Shown here: in pieces, positions 7,206 through 16,572 of the stretch
Layout of the letters: every line of letters begins with the position of its first letter
Position numbering within the stretch: position 1 is the stretch's first letter
Origin: Thermogladius sp.
Lineage (GTDB): Archaea; Thermoproteota; Thermoprotei_A; Sulfolobales; Desulfurococcaceae
Assembly: GCA_022759365.1 (NCBI GenBank)
Contig: JAEMPJ010000018.1
Location: 1 to 41,185, forward strand
Reading direction: 5' to 3'
Length of the DNA: 41,185 nucleotides
The notes under the pieces: generated by a model
What the model was told of the DNA's origin: nothing
The model's database searches: none
The model's input: the letters and a program-made list of their open reading frames with translations, nothing else
Translations under genes and position numbers: made by a program

Positions 7206-8381
7206 CTATGGGTAGGAGAGGCGCGTCAACAATATTGCTGACGCGGCGTTGGAGAAGAGGGCGAATAAGAATATTAAGGCTGGTGATACCCCGGCCAGGT
7301 AGAGGGCTGTGAAACCCCCGACCATCCAGGCTAGCCCGAAGAAGAGGCTCATCAAACCGTAGGCCAGGGGCCTCAGAGACCTGTCTACAACACTTACTAG
7401 GGCGGCTCTCACAATGCTCTCCTCACCGCTCATCACAACACCCCAGAGGATTGAGGAGGCGAGGGCAAGGGGCCTCAGCCTGAGGGAGAGGAGTAGGGCG
7501 AACAACGCTGAGGAAATCGGGAGGGCTAGCAGGGTTTTAAACGAGTACTTATCGTAGAGGGCTCCCAGCGGGACTGCTACGAGGGCGTCCACCAGCATGG
7601 CGACCGTGTAGGATAGCCCTACCTCCACGTCGCTGAGCAAACCCCACGCCTTGTACAGGTATGAGGCGACAGACCAGTGGATGAAGCCCAGGCCGAGCAG
7701 GCTGATCGAGGCCGTGTAGACCCAGAACCCCCTGCCGAGCTGCCTGAACCCGGCTCCAACACTCTTCTTCACGACGCTTCTAACCCTCGGGTACATTACC
7801 GCTGACAGGGAGATGAGGATTATCGCTAGGATGCCTGGTACCAGGAGGATGCTGAATGCTAGGCTGTACCCACCTAGGCTTAGGCCGGCCACAACTATGA
7901 TTGGGCCTATGAAAGCACCGATCTGGTCTAGTAGCTCGTGGAGGCCGAACCCCTTCCCGACGCCCATGGGCTCCGCGACCTCTGATAGAATCACATCCCT
8001 GGCCGGGGCCCTCAAACCCTTCCCAACACGGTCGAGGGAGTAGAGTAGCACCGCTAGTTGCCACGAGGATGCGAGGGCGAGCATCGGTATGCTGAGGCAT
8101 GTGGTAGCATAGCCAAGTATTGTCAGACCCCATAGAGCGGCCGAGGAGCCTATAGTAGTTGCGAGAACCCCGCTGAGGAACCTGATAAGTGTTCCAAGGA
8201 ACTCGCCTACCCCTATCCACCCCACCATTATCTGCGGTGTATTAAGGTACTGGAGGAAAGCCCCGCTGACGCTCCTGCCTCCCTCGTAGACGATGTCTGC
8301 CAGTAGTGAGACGAAGCTGAGCATTAAGAAGACTAGGAGCGGCCTCTTCACACCCAACCACCTGAAACACTCATCCAGCAA
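7206..8381 (-). CDS. Major facilitator superfamily transporter
   Basis: Polytopic membrane transporter of 391 aa with about 11-12 hydrophobic segments along its length. The signature DRVGKGLRAPARDVILSEV (about residues 115-135) is the MFS loop 2-3/4-5 type G-x-x-x-R-x-x-R-D region found in a subgroup of prokaryotic MFS permeases, followed by a hydrophobic helix with GLHELLDQIGAFIGP. No substrate can be assigned from sequence. The ATG at 8381 follows a TATA-like element and gives a leader of about 10 nt. The neighbours do not suggest a pathway, and the gene seems to be transcribed alone. Confidence 0.85.
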   Translation of the reverse strand: MLDECFRWLGVKRPLLVFLMLSFVSLLADIVYEGGRSVSGAFLQYLNTPQIMVGWIGVGEFLGTLIRFLSGVLATTIGSSAALWGLTILGYATTCLSIPMLALASSWQLAVLLYSLDRVGKGLRAPARDVILSEVAEPMGVGKGFGLHELLDQIGAFIGPIIVVAGLSLGGYSLAFSILLVPGILAIILISLSAVMYPRVRSVVKKSVGAGFRQLGRGFWVYTASISLLGLGFIHWSVASYLYKAWGLLSDVEVGLSYTVAMLVDALVAVPLGALYDKYSFKTLLALPISSALFALLLSLRLRPLALASSILWGVVMSGEESIVRAALVSVVDRSLRPLAYGLMSLFFGLAWMVGGFTALYLAGVSPALIFLFALFSNAASAILLTRLSYP

Positions 8382-8407
8382 TACGAATTGGCAAGTAGGC
8401 TAGAGGG

Positions 8408-8417
8408 ATATTTTAAG
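8408..8417 (-). promoter_or_regulatory. TATA box for the MFS gene
   Basis: Minus-strand CTTAAAATAT is centred about 31 nt before the ATG at 8381, consistent with a very short leader. Confidence 0.45.
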
Positions 8418-8489
8418 CATTGCCCTAGCTCTCGAGACGGACTCCAGGCCTTTACTATGCGATGGCCCGACACTACATAGGCCGCTTCA

Positions 8490-9122
8490 TCACTTCCTAG
8501 CCTTCTCCAGCACTTCGACCACTATTTTGCCCGCTATGATTATTATCATGATGATCGTTAGGCCCCAGACCACTGGGATGAGTATCATGGTGAGGGTGTT
8601 AACGCTGAGCCCGCCGACGTCGAGGGCGAATATGAGTACTGCGAGGTAGAAGAGGAGCCTAAGGTACTCCCCGATAGGGGACAGGAACTCTAGTTTGTTG
8701 CCCTCCTCCCCTCCCTTGTAGACATACCCGATAAACGCGTCCGTCAGGAGGAACCCGACCACTACTATAATGAACGCTTTCACGAAGCCGTAGACGTAGG
8801 TGTTCACAATGTCGAGCATCAGCGTGGCAACGTAGGGGTAGTTCACGAGGGAGAACCATGTCGCAAGCCCAAAGAGAACCCCTGTTATGAGGATAAGCCA
8901 CATCGACACCTCCCCGAAGAACTCACCGACACTCATACCCGACCTCACGATCGCCTTGCCCAAGTGGAACTTGACCATCCAGTCAGAGAACCCTGTTCTA
9001 CCAGCCATGTATGTCACGAAGTATTTCACAAGCCTGCCTATAACGTATGTCACGATCACTATCCCGATCAATATGGCAGTGGCTGTCAGGTATTCAACCA
9101 GGATTTCAAGAGTTAAATTCAA
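8490..9122 (-). CDS. Conserved-TM-helix (MscS-like, PF05552-type) membrane protein
   Basis: Integral membrane protein of 210 aa with about five or six hydrophobic segments (about 8-30, 70-95, 105-130, 150-170 and 175-205). The part GRTGFSDWMVKFHLGKAIVRSGMSVGEFFGEVSMWLI has the pattern of the conserved TM helix repeat found in small mechanosensitive-channel-related proteins: a G-x-D near the first helix, then a Ser-Gly loop and a Trp-rich helix. No MscS beta domain is present. The ATG overlaps the end of the upstream HAD gene by 17 nt, so the two are co-translated. A role in osmotic or ion homeostasis is inference. Confidence 0.6.
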   Translation of the reverse strand: MNLTLEILVEYLTATAILIGIVIVTYVIGRLVKYFVTYMAGRTGFSDWMVKFHLGKAIVRSGMSVGEFFGEVSMWLILITGVLFGLATWFSLVNYPYVATLMLDIVNTYVYGFVKAFIIVVVGFLLTDAFIGYVYKGGEEGNKLEFLSPIGEYLRLLFYLAVLIFALDVGGLSVNTLTMILIPVVWGLTIIMIIIIAGKIVVEVLEKARK

Positions 9123-9819
9123 ATCTAAGCCACCTGGCTAAACTCCCATACTCAACCACATGGTCGAAGTTTAAAACGCTTATCAAACGCTTGTTGTACC
9201 GGTTTACCACAAGAATTTTCACGTCAGCCTCCTTGAACGCGGAAAGGTCGTCCTCACCGCCCCCGAAGTAGAATACCCTCTCCACCCCTAGTAATCGTCT
9301 CACAAGCTTCAAAACCCTTGATTTATCTGGTTTACTAGGGTAAACGTCTAGAAGTTGGCTACCCTGGTGTTCTAAAACCCATAGCCCAAGCCTCTTCGAC
9401 TCCTCGAGGAATACCCCGAGAGCAGGGGGTCTTCGACCGCACTCCCTGTAGTCTATGTAGACGCCTAACGGGATTCCCGTGATAGACTTCTCAACCTCTA
9501 CCTGGACGCAGTCCTCCCATCCAAACCTCTTCGAGAAGTCTTCTAGTTGAAGCGCCCTAGCTTTCAGCAAAGCCTCTTCATCAACCACGTACAAGTCCCC
9601 GAGCAACACCTCTAAGCCTGCTACAAGGCCGAGCACCTTAGCCCATGGAACCCTGTCTCTGAGAAACCAGTAGTCTCTCCTGCTCACTACACCGATCAGC
9701 CTGCTCGCAGACAAGTCTTTTAATACCTCGCTCAACCCAGGGGGCGGGATTGCTTTCTCCCCCGGCTTATCCAGCGGGGTCAGAGCCCCCTCGTAGTCGA
9801 AGATCAATGCCTCACGCAA
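9106..9819 (-). CDS. HAD-superfamily, trehalose-phosphatase-like protein with altered motifs
   Basis: HAD fold of 237 aa. Motif I reads DYEGALTP (residues 8-15), where trehalose-6-phosphate phosphatases have DYDGTLTP. The SGR-like motif II is VVSRRDYWFL. A cap with GVYIDYRE follows, then QLLDVYPSKPDKSRVL with the motif III Lys. Motif IV is YFGGGEDDLSAF where the family has GDDxTDExAF. The second motif I Asp is replaced by Glu and the first motif IV Asp by Gly, so catalysis is doubtful or altered. It starts with TTG 40 nt after the radical SAM gene and overlaps the membrane-protein gene. A dyad ACTAGA-N5-TCTAGT (9834-9850) sits just upstream. Confidence 0.65.
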   Translation of the reverse strand: MREALIFDYEGALTPLDKPGEKAIPPPGLSEVLKDLSASRLIGVVSRRDYWFLRDRVPWAKVLGLVAGLEVLLGDLYVVDEEALLKARALQLEDFSKRFGWEDCVQVEVEKSITGIPLGVYIDYRECGRRPPALGVFLEESKRLGLWVLEHQGSQLLDVYPSKPDKSRVLKLVRRLLGVERVFYFGGGEDDLSAFKEADVKILVVNRYNKRLISVLNFDHVVEYGSLARWLRFEFNS

Positions 9820-9833
9820 ACTAAAACCCGTGT

Positions 9834-9850
9834 ACTAGATAAACTCTAGT
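9834..9850. promoter_or_regulatory. 17-bp CTAG dyad upstream of the HAD gene
   Basis: Perfect inverted repeat ACTAGA-TAAAC-TCTAGT located 15 nt before the HAD start and 9 nt after the preceding stop. It could be an operator or a short processing hairpin. Another CTAG dyad of 17 bp lies at 10936-10952 upstream of the first gene of the same run. Confidence 0.3.
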
Positions 9851-9859
9851 TGCTTTATA

Positions 9860-10912
9860 CTATTCCACCAGCCTCGCAATATAGATGCCGTCCTCGTTGC
9901 TGATGATCCTCGCTTTAACCCTCCTCTCCGAGAAATCCCTTGCCCCCACGATGGTGACAACCACCCTGTTCTCCTCGTCTACGGCTATAACCTCGTTTTT
10001 AAGCCAGCCCGGTAGCTTCACGTCCAGCTCCACTATATCGTTCTTCCTAAATATTATGGGTATCCTGCTAGCCTTCCTGAAACCCATGTCAAGCTTCCTG
10101 TAGTCTAAGACCACCCCGTACCTCTCCTCCAGCCCTCGTATAAACTTGTAGAATTCACCCCACGAGGGCTCCCTGACGCCTGGTATTTTCCTTCCGTGCT
10201 TATGAACCTCATACTTCTGTATGCCGAAGCCCGGGAACCTCTTTCCAACACCTATTCTAAGACCCCACTCGACGATCTCCGCTATATCCTCGTCGTTGAT
10301 GCCGGGTATCCAGACTGGTGTAAGCATCACGTCTATACCAGTTTCTTTCACCGTGTACTCGACGGCCTCTTTCACCCTCCCCACATTAAACCACCTGACA
10401 CCCGTCAGATACCTCGCCTTCTCATCCTCTAGCGTGTCAATGCTCACGTTCAATCTATCCAGCCCGGCCTCCCATAGCCTGGTGATCAAATCCTTGGTGA
10501 GCAGGAAACCCCTTGTCTCCAGCGCGACCCTGGGGACGATCTTCTTCAACTCTCCCACGATTTTAGGGAGAGACGGGTGGGTCGCCGGCTCCCCAACCCC
10601 GTCTAGCAGGGCCTCCAAGACCTCGCCTCTCTTCAGCTTATAGGCTAGTCTAACCCACTTGACCAGCCAGTCGGCGTCTACTATGAACTCGCTCTGCCTC
10701 CTCGCCGAGTAGGGGCCTGCGTCCACGCTACAGTATACGCAGTTGAAGGGGCATATGGTTGTAGACCTGACCTGGAGGACGTTGGTACCCCTGTCGATGA
10801 CGCCGAAGGCTATGTGGCCGAATAGGGGGATATCGTCCACGTGTATGAGATACCTGTTGCCCCAAACCCTGGGTACCGCCAATATTGGGCACGCTCCTGA
10901 ATAATAGATCAA
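9860..10912 (-). CDS. Radical SAM protein (COG2100-like) with C-terminal TRAM-like domain
   Basis: Cytoplasmic radical SAM enzyme of 350 aa. The cluster motif is C54-PFN-C58-VY-C61, followed by DGVGEPATHPSL (SAM-binding GE motif) and LETRGFLLTKDLITRLWEAGLDRLNVSIDTL. The last 80 residues (VELDVKLPGWLKNEVIAVDEENRVVVTIVGARDFSERRVKARI) look like a small beta-barrel of TRAM type, which in other radical SAM enzymes binds tRNA, so an RNA-modification role is plausible but unproven. It starts with TTG. Two small hairpins at 10916-10952 lie directly upstream. It heads the run with the HAD and MscS-like genes. The assignment to COG2100 is by recognition. Confidence 0.75.
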   Translation of the reverse strand: MIYYSGACPILAVPRVWGNRYLIHVDDIPLFGHIAFGVIDRGTNVLQVRSTTICPFNCVYCSVDAGPYSARRQSEFIVDADWLVKWVRLAYKLKRGEVLEALLDGVGEPATHPSLPKIVGELKKIVPRVALETRGFLLTKDLITRLWEAGLDRLNVSIDTLEDEKARYLTGVRWFNVGRVKEAVEYTVKETGIDVMLTPVWIPGINDEDIAEIVEWGLRIGVGKRFPGFGIQKYEVHKHGRKIPGVREPSWGEFYKFIRGLEERYGVVLDYRKLDMGFRKASRIPIIFRKNDIVELDVKLPGWLKNEVIAVDEENRVVVTIVGARDFSERRVKARIISNEDGIYIARLVE

Positions 10913-10967
10913 CCAGCGGGGCTCGACCCGCCACGCTAGGTTGATATCCTAGACCAGGGAGATGGTT
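10911..10967. repeat. Nested inverted repeats between divergent genes
   Basis: An outer 5-bp pair (AACCA 10911-10915 with TGGTT 10963-10967) encloses two perfect stem-loops: GCGGG-6 nt-CCCGC (10916-10931) and CTAGG-TTGATAT-CCTAG (10936-10952). The layout resembles an incomplete cloverleaf but lacks a third arm and a proper T-loop, so it is not called a tRNA. It sits over the start of the radical SAM gene and before the rhomboid promoter, and could be an operator or a 5' leader structure. Confidence 0.35.
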
Positions 10968-11017
10968 TTATTGTTTATTAGCTGTTTAAGTAGAGAAGTA
11001 GGCTTGAGACTGAGAGG

Positions 11018-12361
11018 ATGTTTATACCTGGGAGTAGCTATAGGAGGGGGTCGCGGCCCTACGCTACTATAGGGTTGATAATAGCGAATGTTATCGTGTA
11101 CATTTACACAAGCTACCAGAACTTCCTGCTGGAGTCCACTCCACAGGCCGTATCCAGCCTTGGCTTCACGCCCTACCTGCTGCTCTCTGACCCTCTTGTA
11201 GGCGTCTTGAGAATATTCACCTCAATGTTCACGCACGCCGATATACTCCACATATTCTTCAACATGTACTTCCTCTACCTGTTCGGTTACAGCGTTGAGA
11301 ACTACCTGGGTAGGGCTAGATACCTCACACTATACTTCGCCTCAGGGGTTTCAGCAAGCCTATTCCACCTAGCCTTCTCATCCGTGTCTGACTGGAGCCT
11401 CCTGGTCACACCCGCAGTCGGGGCCAGCGGTGCTATATCTGGGGTGCTCGGAGCCTATTTGATCCTCTTCCCCAACACGAAGATGTCCATGTGCACGATC
11501 ATCATTCTAATACCACTGTGCTTCCCCATCACGGCCTACGCTTTCATGATAATATGGTTTGCCTTCCAGGTCATATACGGCTACTTCACCTCAACGACGA
11601 TCGCGACTTTCGCCCATGTAGGAGGCTTCCTCACAGGCATACTAGTGACTTGGCTGGTCGCTAGGAAGATGGCCCTTGAGACCAGGCAGACAACGGGGAT
11701 GTTTCTAGCCGAGATACTGGGGTCTCTTGGAATCGTCTTTAGAAGTAGGAGAGGGCTTGGCAAATGGGCTAAAGGGGTTTTAATCGCGCTCATAATAGCC
11801 GTGCTAATCGGCTACTCTTACGGGGCTTTAAACACAGTAGCCCAATCCCCGAGCGCCTACATCGTCAACGTCAACGCTAACGATCAAAGCGACCAGCTTC
11901 TAATGGTCGTATACAGTGACTCAGTGTATATCACTACAAGCCAGGTCGACGCTGTTAGAATACTCGTCAACAGGCTTCAAGACGTCTTCTTCTACGATAA
12001 AACAGGGGCGAACAGCGTTAGAAACCTACAGGAGACGTACTTGACGACTGTGTCGGGTGTAGTAGTGCCGGTGGAGCTTAACGCGGAGGTTAAATATGAT
12101 CAAACCGGTGTATTGGAGAGCGCTTCAGGGGTGATGGTGTCCCGCGTGGTCAACGTCAACCCGTACACGGGTGCAAGCAAGATGGGGCCTAGTATTCGGA
12201 TAGCCTTCACCATGGACTCCTCCGCTATAGGCGGGCTGTACACGGTGGCCCTCCTAGACGTGTTCGCCTCAGCCATCTCAGCCCTCGCGATCATCGCTGT
12301 CCTGAAGGCTGAGGAGGCAAGCGCTCTCGGTGAGGAGATCTCTCAGCTCCCATTCCTTTAG
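11018..12361 (+). CDS. Rhomboid-family intramembrane serine protease with C-terminal extension
   Basis: Membrane protease that cleaves transmembrane substrates inside the bilayer. The first 215 residues form the rhomboid core: TSMFTHADILHIFFNMYFLYLFG (the HxxxHxxxN-like helix), the catalytic Ser in GASGAISG (S137) and the catalytic His in FAHVGGF (H200). The core is of usual size. After it come about 230 more residues: a further hydrophobic helix (about 247-272), a soluble domain of about 135 residues rich in Val/Ser/Asp, and a final hydrophobic helix (about 410-435) with a short charged tail. The extension is not one I recognise. The ATG at 11018 is preceded by GAGAGG and an AT-rich TTTATTGTTTATTA (10967-10980). 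Confidence 0.88.
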   Translation: MFIPGSSYRRGSRPYATIGLIIANVIVYIYTSYQNFLLESTPQAVSSLGFTPYLLLSDPLVGVLRIFTSMFTHADILHIFFNMYFLYLFGYSVENYLGRARYLTLYFASGVSASLFHLAFSSVSDWSLLVTPAVGASGAISGVLGAYLILFPNTKMSMCTIIILIPLCFPITAYAFMIIWFAFQVIYGYFTSTTIATFAHVGGFLTGILVTWLVARKMALETRQTTGMFLAEILGSLGIVFRSRRGLGKWAKGVLIALIIAVLIGYSYGALNTVAQSPSAYIVNVNANDQSDQLLMVVYSDSVYITTSQVDAVRILVNRLQDVFFYDKTGANSVRNLQETYLTTVSGVVVPVELNAEVKYDQTGVLESASGVMVSRVVNVNPYTGASKMGPSIRIAFTMDSSAIGGLYTVALLDVFASAISALAIIAVLKAEEASALGEEISQLPFL

Positions 12362-12435
12362 GCGCATCCAGGATGGGAAAATAAGTCTTGAGACACACCG
12401 TATCAGGGTTGCCTGTCTTGGATTTGATAGTAGGG

Positions 12436-13071
12436 TTAAACCCTCGAGGACTCCCTTCCCTCCAGCATCCTCTTAACCTTTAAAGCCCTTATAGTCTCCT
12501 CCCTGTAAACCTCGTCGAACTTCAAGGACAAGTACCTGATAGTTCTCTCCAACCTCGGTATATAGACTTTCTCAAGCATGTTCACCACGCGTTTAAGCCT
12601 CGAGATCTCCGCGCCGATGCTGACAAGTGTTTTCTCGTACTCGGAGACCCTAGCCAGTGTTTCGACTATTTCACTCCTAGCCTTTTGGAGACCATACAGC
12701 TCTGGTACAAGGTTCTCCTGGGGCTTCAATTTGGCCGAGGGCTGGAATTCGAAGGTCCAGACACCTAGTATGTTCTTGTACACCGCCTTAAAGAAGACCT
12801 CTTCTTTAACAGACGCGGCTTCAGCCTCCATAGTCTTCCACCCGTGCAGGCTCACCGAGTTATAGTAGGATTGGTAGGCTTCTGCGAGGGCCTTGTTTAA
12901 ACGCCTCCTCTCCTCAATCAACTTCAACAGTGTTTCACGGAAGGTCTGGAGGAGGAGTGACTCCCTGTCCTTCAATATATTGTAGTACCTTCTCGCCAAT
13001 GCAAGCCTCTTCCTGAGCTTAATTAGCTCGAGTTTGGTGGGCCTGCTGATTTTGATCGCTGGCGCGCTCAC
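12436..13071 (-). CDS. atpD: A-type ATPase subunit D (central stalk)
   Basis: Central rotor-shaft subunit of the A1 sector. The 211-aa product is almost entirely helical. The N-terminal [30 protein letters not shown] is the D-subunit signature, and the antiparallel partner helix is [44 protein letters not shown]. It turns inside the A3B3 head and links to the c-ring through subunits F and C. The start overlaps the atpB stop by 4 nt. It is the last gene of the operon, and 74 bp follow before the convergent rhomboid gene. Confidence 0.95.
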   Translation of the reverse strand: MSAPAIKISRPTKLELIKLRKRLALARRYYNILKDRESLLLQTFRETLLKLIEERRRLNKALAEAYQSYYNSVSLHGWKTMEAEAASVKEEVFFKAVYKNILGVWTFEFQPSAKLKPQENLVPELYGLQKARSEIVETLARVSEYEKTLVSIGAEISRLKRVVNMLEKVYIPRLERTIRYLSLKFDEVYREETIRALKVKRMLEGRESSRV

Positions 13072-14456
13072 CTGGACACCCTGTACTTCGGGTGGTACTT
13101 CTTTATCAGCTCATCCCTAATCTTCAGCTCCTCCTCCGGTAGGATCGCGAGGAGATCCCACGCTATGTCGAGAGTCTCCTCAATACTCCTCCTCTCGTTC
13201 TCACCCTGGTTGATGAACTTGGACTCGAACTCGTCCGCGAACTCAAGGTACTTCTTGTCCTTTTCGCTGAGCGACTCAACCCCGACGATCGCGATGATCT
13301 CCCTAAGCCTCTGCCCCTCAGCGTAGGCCGACATCAACTGCGAGAACACGTAGTGGTGATCCTCCCTCGTCTTCCCGGGGCCGATCCCCTCCTTCATCAT
13401 CCTCGAGAGGGATAGGAAGACGTCGACGGGAGGGTATATCCCCTTCCTCCACAAGTCCCTCGACAACACTATTTGGCCCTCTGTGATGTAGCCTGTTAAA
13501 TCGGGGATAGGGTGCGTGATATCGTCGTCGGGCATTGTCAGTATCGGCATAATCGTCACACTACCCTTCCTCCCCTCAACCCTCCCAGCCCTCTCGTACA
13601 TTGACGCCAGGTCTGTGTACATGTAGCCCGGGTATCCTCTCCTACCCGGCACCTCCTCTCTAGCGGCTGAGATTTCTTTAAGGCTCTCACAGTAGTTCGT
13701 CATGTCCGTTAGTATCACTAAGACATGCATGTCCTGCCTCCAAGCCAGGTACTCGGCTGTCGTCAAAGCCACGCGAGGAAGAGCGAGCTTCTCCACCGGC
13801 GGCGCCGAGGCCGGGGCTAGGAAGGCGACCGTCCTGTCGATCGCCCCCATGCTCTTGAGCTCGTTGATGAAGTACATCGCCTCCTCGAAGGTGACGCCCA
13901 CTGCCCCGAATACCACGGCGAAGCTCTCGCCGCTACCCTTAACGCTCGCCTGCCTCACTACCTGCATCGCTATCTTGTTATGCGGTAGACCCGATCCCGA
14001 GAATATGGGGAGCTTCTGCCCTCTAACCAGCGTCAGCATCCCGTCTATAACGGATACACCGGTCTCAATGAACTCTGAGGGAGGCACCCTCAGGGCGGGG
14101 TTCAAGGGGTCCCCGTGGATGTCGAGGTACTCTTCCGGGAGTATCTCCGGCCCCCCGTCCAAAGGCTTGCCCAGCCCGTTGAATATCCGGCCCAACATGT
14201 CTGTCGAGACAGGTATCTTAAGGGTCTCACCCCTCAACCTCACGGTTGTCCTACCCGGCGTTATACCAAGGGAGGAGCCGAAGACCTGGATTACCGTTAT
14301 GTCACGGCTGATGTCGACGACCTGCCCCAGCCTCGTCTCCCCCTCGACCTCTATTTCAACCAGCTCGCCGTAGGCTACCTCGGGGAGGGATTTGACGAAG
14401 ACCAGGGAGCCCTTAGCCCCTGTGATCTGCCTTGTCTCCTTCACGAGGAGCTTCAT
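13068..14456 (-). CDS. atpB: A-type ATPase subunit B (regulatory, non-catalytic)
   Basis: Non-catalytic nucleotide-binding-fold subunit of the A3B3 head. The N-terminal barrel is about 1-75. The degenerate P-loop region is [17 protein letters not shown], and the typical [31 protein letters not shown] follows. [32 protein letters not shown] is strongly conserved. The 462-aa length is standard. It has 4-nt overlaps with both atpA and atpD, consistent with coupled translation and equal stoichiometry. Confidence 0.97.
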   Translation of the reverse strand: MKLLVKETRQITGAKGSLVFVKSLPEVAYGELVEIEVEGETRLGQVVDISRDITVIQVFGSSLGITPGRTTVRLRGETLKIPVSTDMLGRIFNGLGKPLDGGPEILPEEYLDIHGDPLNPALRVPPSEFIETGVSVIDGMLTLVRGQKLPIFSGSGLPHNKIAMQVVRQASVKGSGESFAVVFGAVGVTFEEAMYFINELKSMGAIDRTVAFLAPASAPPVEKLALPRVALTTAEYLAWRQDMHVLVILTDMTNYCESLKEISAAREEVPGRRGYPGYMYTDLASMYERAGRVEGRKGSVTIMPILTMPDDDITHPIPDLTGYITEGQIVLSRDLWRKGIYPPVDVFLSLSRMMKEGIGPGKTREDHHYVFSQLMSAYAEGQRLREIIAIVGVESLSEKDKKYLEFADEFESKFINQGENERRSIEETLDIAWDLLAILPEEELKIRDELIKKYHPKYRVSR

Positions 14457-16237
14457 TGCCTCACCCCCTCCATCAACCTGCCTGCCTCCTCATCTAGTGT
14501 TTTAACGTATTCGTCGTATACCTTCCCGACTTCATGCGGCGCGTAGAGTTTAAGCCTGTACACCATGTACGGGGATTTCAGCTCCCTGATCTTGAACAGC
14601 GGCACATTGCTCCTGATGAGTTTCAGGGCTGTCTCATGGAACCTCCGTATAGCCTCCATGATCAAGAAGCTCTTCTCCAGTGGGGAAAACGCGTCGTTCG
14701 GGTCGTAGGCGTATTGTTGGAGGAACCCCTCCCTTATCATCCTCGCGACCTCCAGGGTCAGCTTATCCTCCTCCGGCAACGCCTCGGGGCCCACGAGCCT
14801 CACTATGTCAAGTAGCTCCGCCTCCCGTTGGAGTATCTTGAGGAACATGCTCCTCGTCTCCTCCCATCTACCAGCCGAGCGCTCGTTCATGTAGTCCTTG
14901 ACGTAGTCCACGTAGAGGCTGTAGCTCATCAGCCAGTTTATAGCGGGGAAGTGCCTGCGGGTCGCTAGATCGTAGTCTAGGGCGTATAAAGCTTGGACAT
15001 ATCTAAGCGTATTCCTCACGACAGGCTCGCTGAAATCCCCTCCAGGGGGCGAGACAGCACCTAGAATAGTCACGCTACCAGTCCTCTCCGGCCGGCCGAG
15101 CGCTGAAACCCTCCCAGCCCTCTCGTAGAACTCGGCCAGCTTTGAGGCCAGGTAGGCCGGGTAGCCTTCCTCCCCGGGCATCTCCTCCATTCGCCCGCTG
15201 ATCTCCCTCATGGCCTCAGCCCACCTGCTCGTCGAATCAGCCACTAGGAGGACGTCGTAGCCCATGTCCCTGAAGTACTCTCCTATAGTAACACCTAGCA
15301 GGACGCTTGTCTCACGCGCTGCCACAGGCATGTTGCTTGTATTAGCTATGAAGATAGACCTCTCCATCATAGGCCTGTTCCTGCGGACATCGTGGAGCTG
15401 GATGAAGCTCTTCAAGGCGTCAGCCATCTCGTTCCCCCTCTCACCGCAACCCACGAAAATCGCGATGTCGGCGTAGGACCATTTAGCCAGGGACTGGAGT
15501 AAGACTGTCTTACCCGTCCCGAAGCCTCCTGGTACAGCCGCCTTACCGCCCTTCGCGATCGGGAACATCACATCGATGACTCTTATACCAGTCAGCAGGG
15601 GCTCGGCGGGAGGTAGTTTATCCTTGAAGGGCCTGGGCACTCTGACAGGCCACTTGTGGTAGAGCTTAACCTCGTATCTCCTCTCCCCAGATTCCACAAC
15701 AGCGACCACGTCCTCTACAGTGTACTCCCCGTCCCCCGCCCTCCACTTTAATACACCGCTCACGCCGGGGGGTATCATCACCTTGTGGGTTACGATAGGG
15801 GTCTCTTGCACGAGGCCTATAACGTCGCCTGGCCCGACTTTATCGCCCACCCTGATCTTCTCGTCAACAGCGTAGATCCACTTAGTGTTCCTGTTAAGCG
15901 AGTTGACTCTAACGCCTCTCCTGATGAATATGTCGTTCAGCGACCTAGCTATCTCGACCTCGGGTCTCTGGAGCCCGTCGTAAATCGACCCAATCAAGCC
16001 GGGGCCGAGCTCCGCTGAGAGAAGCTCGCCTGTAGCCTCAACCCTCTCGCCAACCGTCAACCCAGTTGTTTCCTCGTAGACCTGGATGTAGGCTTTATCC
16101 CCTCTGACGCTGATTACCTCGCCTATCAAACCTTCTTCCCCGACGTAGACGACCTCGTACATCATCGGCGTGGGTATATCCGTGGCGACAACAAGAGGAC
16201 CCGCTATCCTGTAAATCCTGCCAGTCCTGCCAGCCAA
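14453..16237 (-). CDS. atpA: A-type ATPase subunit A (catalytic)
   Basis: Catalytic ATP-binding subunit. The N-terminal barrel and the non-homologous bulge region (about 115-205) are present. The P-loop at 237-244 reads GGFGTGKT, where most archaeal A subunits have GPFGSGKT. The catalytic Glu lies in [14 protein letters not shown], then [29 protein letters not shown]. The 594-aa length is normal and no intein is present. The start is TTG at 16237, 2 nt after atpF, with AGGTG upstream. The P-loop Pro-to-Gly and Ser-to-Thr changes are conservative for catalysis but alter the arch that distinguishes A-type from F- and V-type enzymes. Confidence 0.97.
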   Translation of the reverse strand: MAGRTGRIYRIAGPLVVATDIPTPMMYEVVYVGEEGLIGEVISVRGDKAYIQVYEETTGLTVGERVEATGELLSAELGPGLIGSIYDGLQRPEVEIARSLNDIFIRRGVRVNSLNRNTKWIYAVDEKIRVGDKVGPGDVIGLVQETPIVTHKVMIPPGVSGVLKWRAGDGEYTVEDVVAVVESGERRYEVKLYHKWPVRVPRPFKDKLPPAEPLLTGIRVIDVMFPIAKGGKAAVPGGFGTGKTVLLQSLAKWSYADIAIFVGCGERGNEMADALKSFIQLHDVRRNRPMMERSIFIANTSNMPVAARETSVLLGVTIGEYFRDMGYDVLLVADSTSRWAEAMREISGRMEEMPGEEGYPAYLASKLAEFYERAGRVSALGRPERTGSVTILGAVSPPGGDFSEPVVRNTLRYVQALYALDYDLATRRHFPAINWLMSYSLYVDYVKDYMNERSAGRWEETRSMFLKILQREAELLDIVRLVGPEALPEEDKLTLEVARMIREGFLQQYAYDPNDAFSPLEKSFLIMEAIRRFHETALKLIRSNVPLFKIRELKSPYMVYRLKLYAPHEVGKVYDEYVKTLDEEAGRLMEGVRQ

Positions 16238-16239
16238 GT

Positions 16240-16572
16240 TTAAACACCTAGCTCATAACCTATTATCTGCGAGGCAAATTTCAAGTAATAAGCTTTGGGA
16301 TCAGACTCCAGAGAAGCCTTCGAGTCAGGTATTACCGTGACCAGGGGGCCGAAGCCCTTCTCGTTTAAGCTGAACACGTCTAAGCCTGCTTCTCTCGCAA
16401 GGGACTCCTCGATCAGAATAACCGCCACATCCTTCTCCTTCTTGAGCTTGCTAACGAGTCCCCCCAACTCCCCCCTCCCAGCGACGACAACGTTCTTCAA
16501 CCCAAGTAGCTTGTAGAAAAACTCGTGTTCTCTGGAAGAAATGACTACCACACGCCTGCTCTCAACCGACAT
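16240..16572 (-). CDS. atpF: A-type ATPase subunit F (central stalk)
   Basis: Small Rossmann-like central stalk subunit that binds subunit D. I chose ATG at 16572 (110 aa, MSVESRRVVVISSREHEFFYKLLGL) because CCAGGAGG lies at the right distance upstream. A TTG seven codons earlier would read through the ribosome-binding site. GRGELGGLVSKLKKEKDVAVILIEESLA is the characteristic part. The start overlaps the end of atpC by 11 nt. Confidence 0.9.
   Translation of the reverse strand: MSVESRRVVVISSREHEFFYKLLGLKNVVVAGRGELGGLVSKLKKEKDVAVILIEESLAREAGLDVFSLNEKGFGPLVTVIPDSKASLESDPKAYYLKFASQIIGYELGV

Noticed and set aside
10911-10967. Possible tRNA: 5-bp outer stem, stem-loop with GAT at anticodon position, another stem-loop
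   Set aside because: Only two inner arms, a 6-nt loop where the T- or D-arm should be, acceptor of 5 bp, and overlap with the start of a coding gene. Kept only as inverted repeats.
13702-14373. Long plus-strand open frame antisense to atpB
   Set aside because: Ser/Thr-rich product typical of a mirror of conserved coding; atpB is certain. The same applies to antisense frames at 18598-19155, 24955-25524 and 19504-19911.
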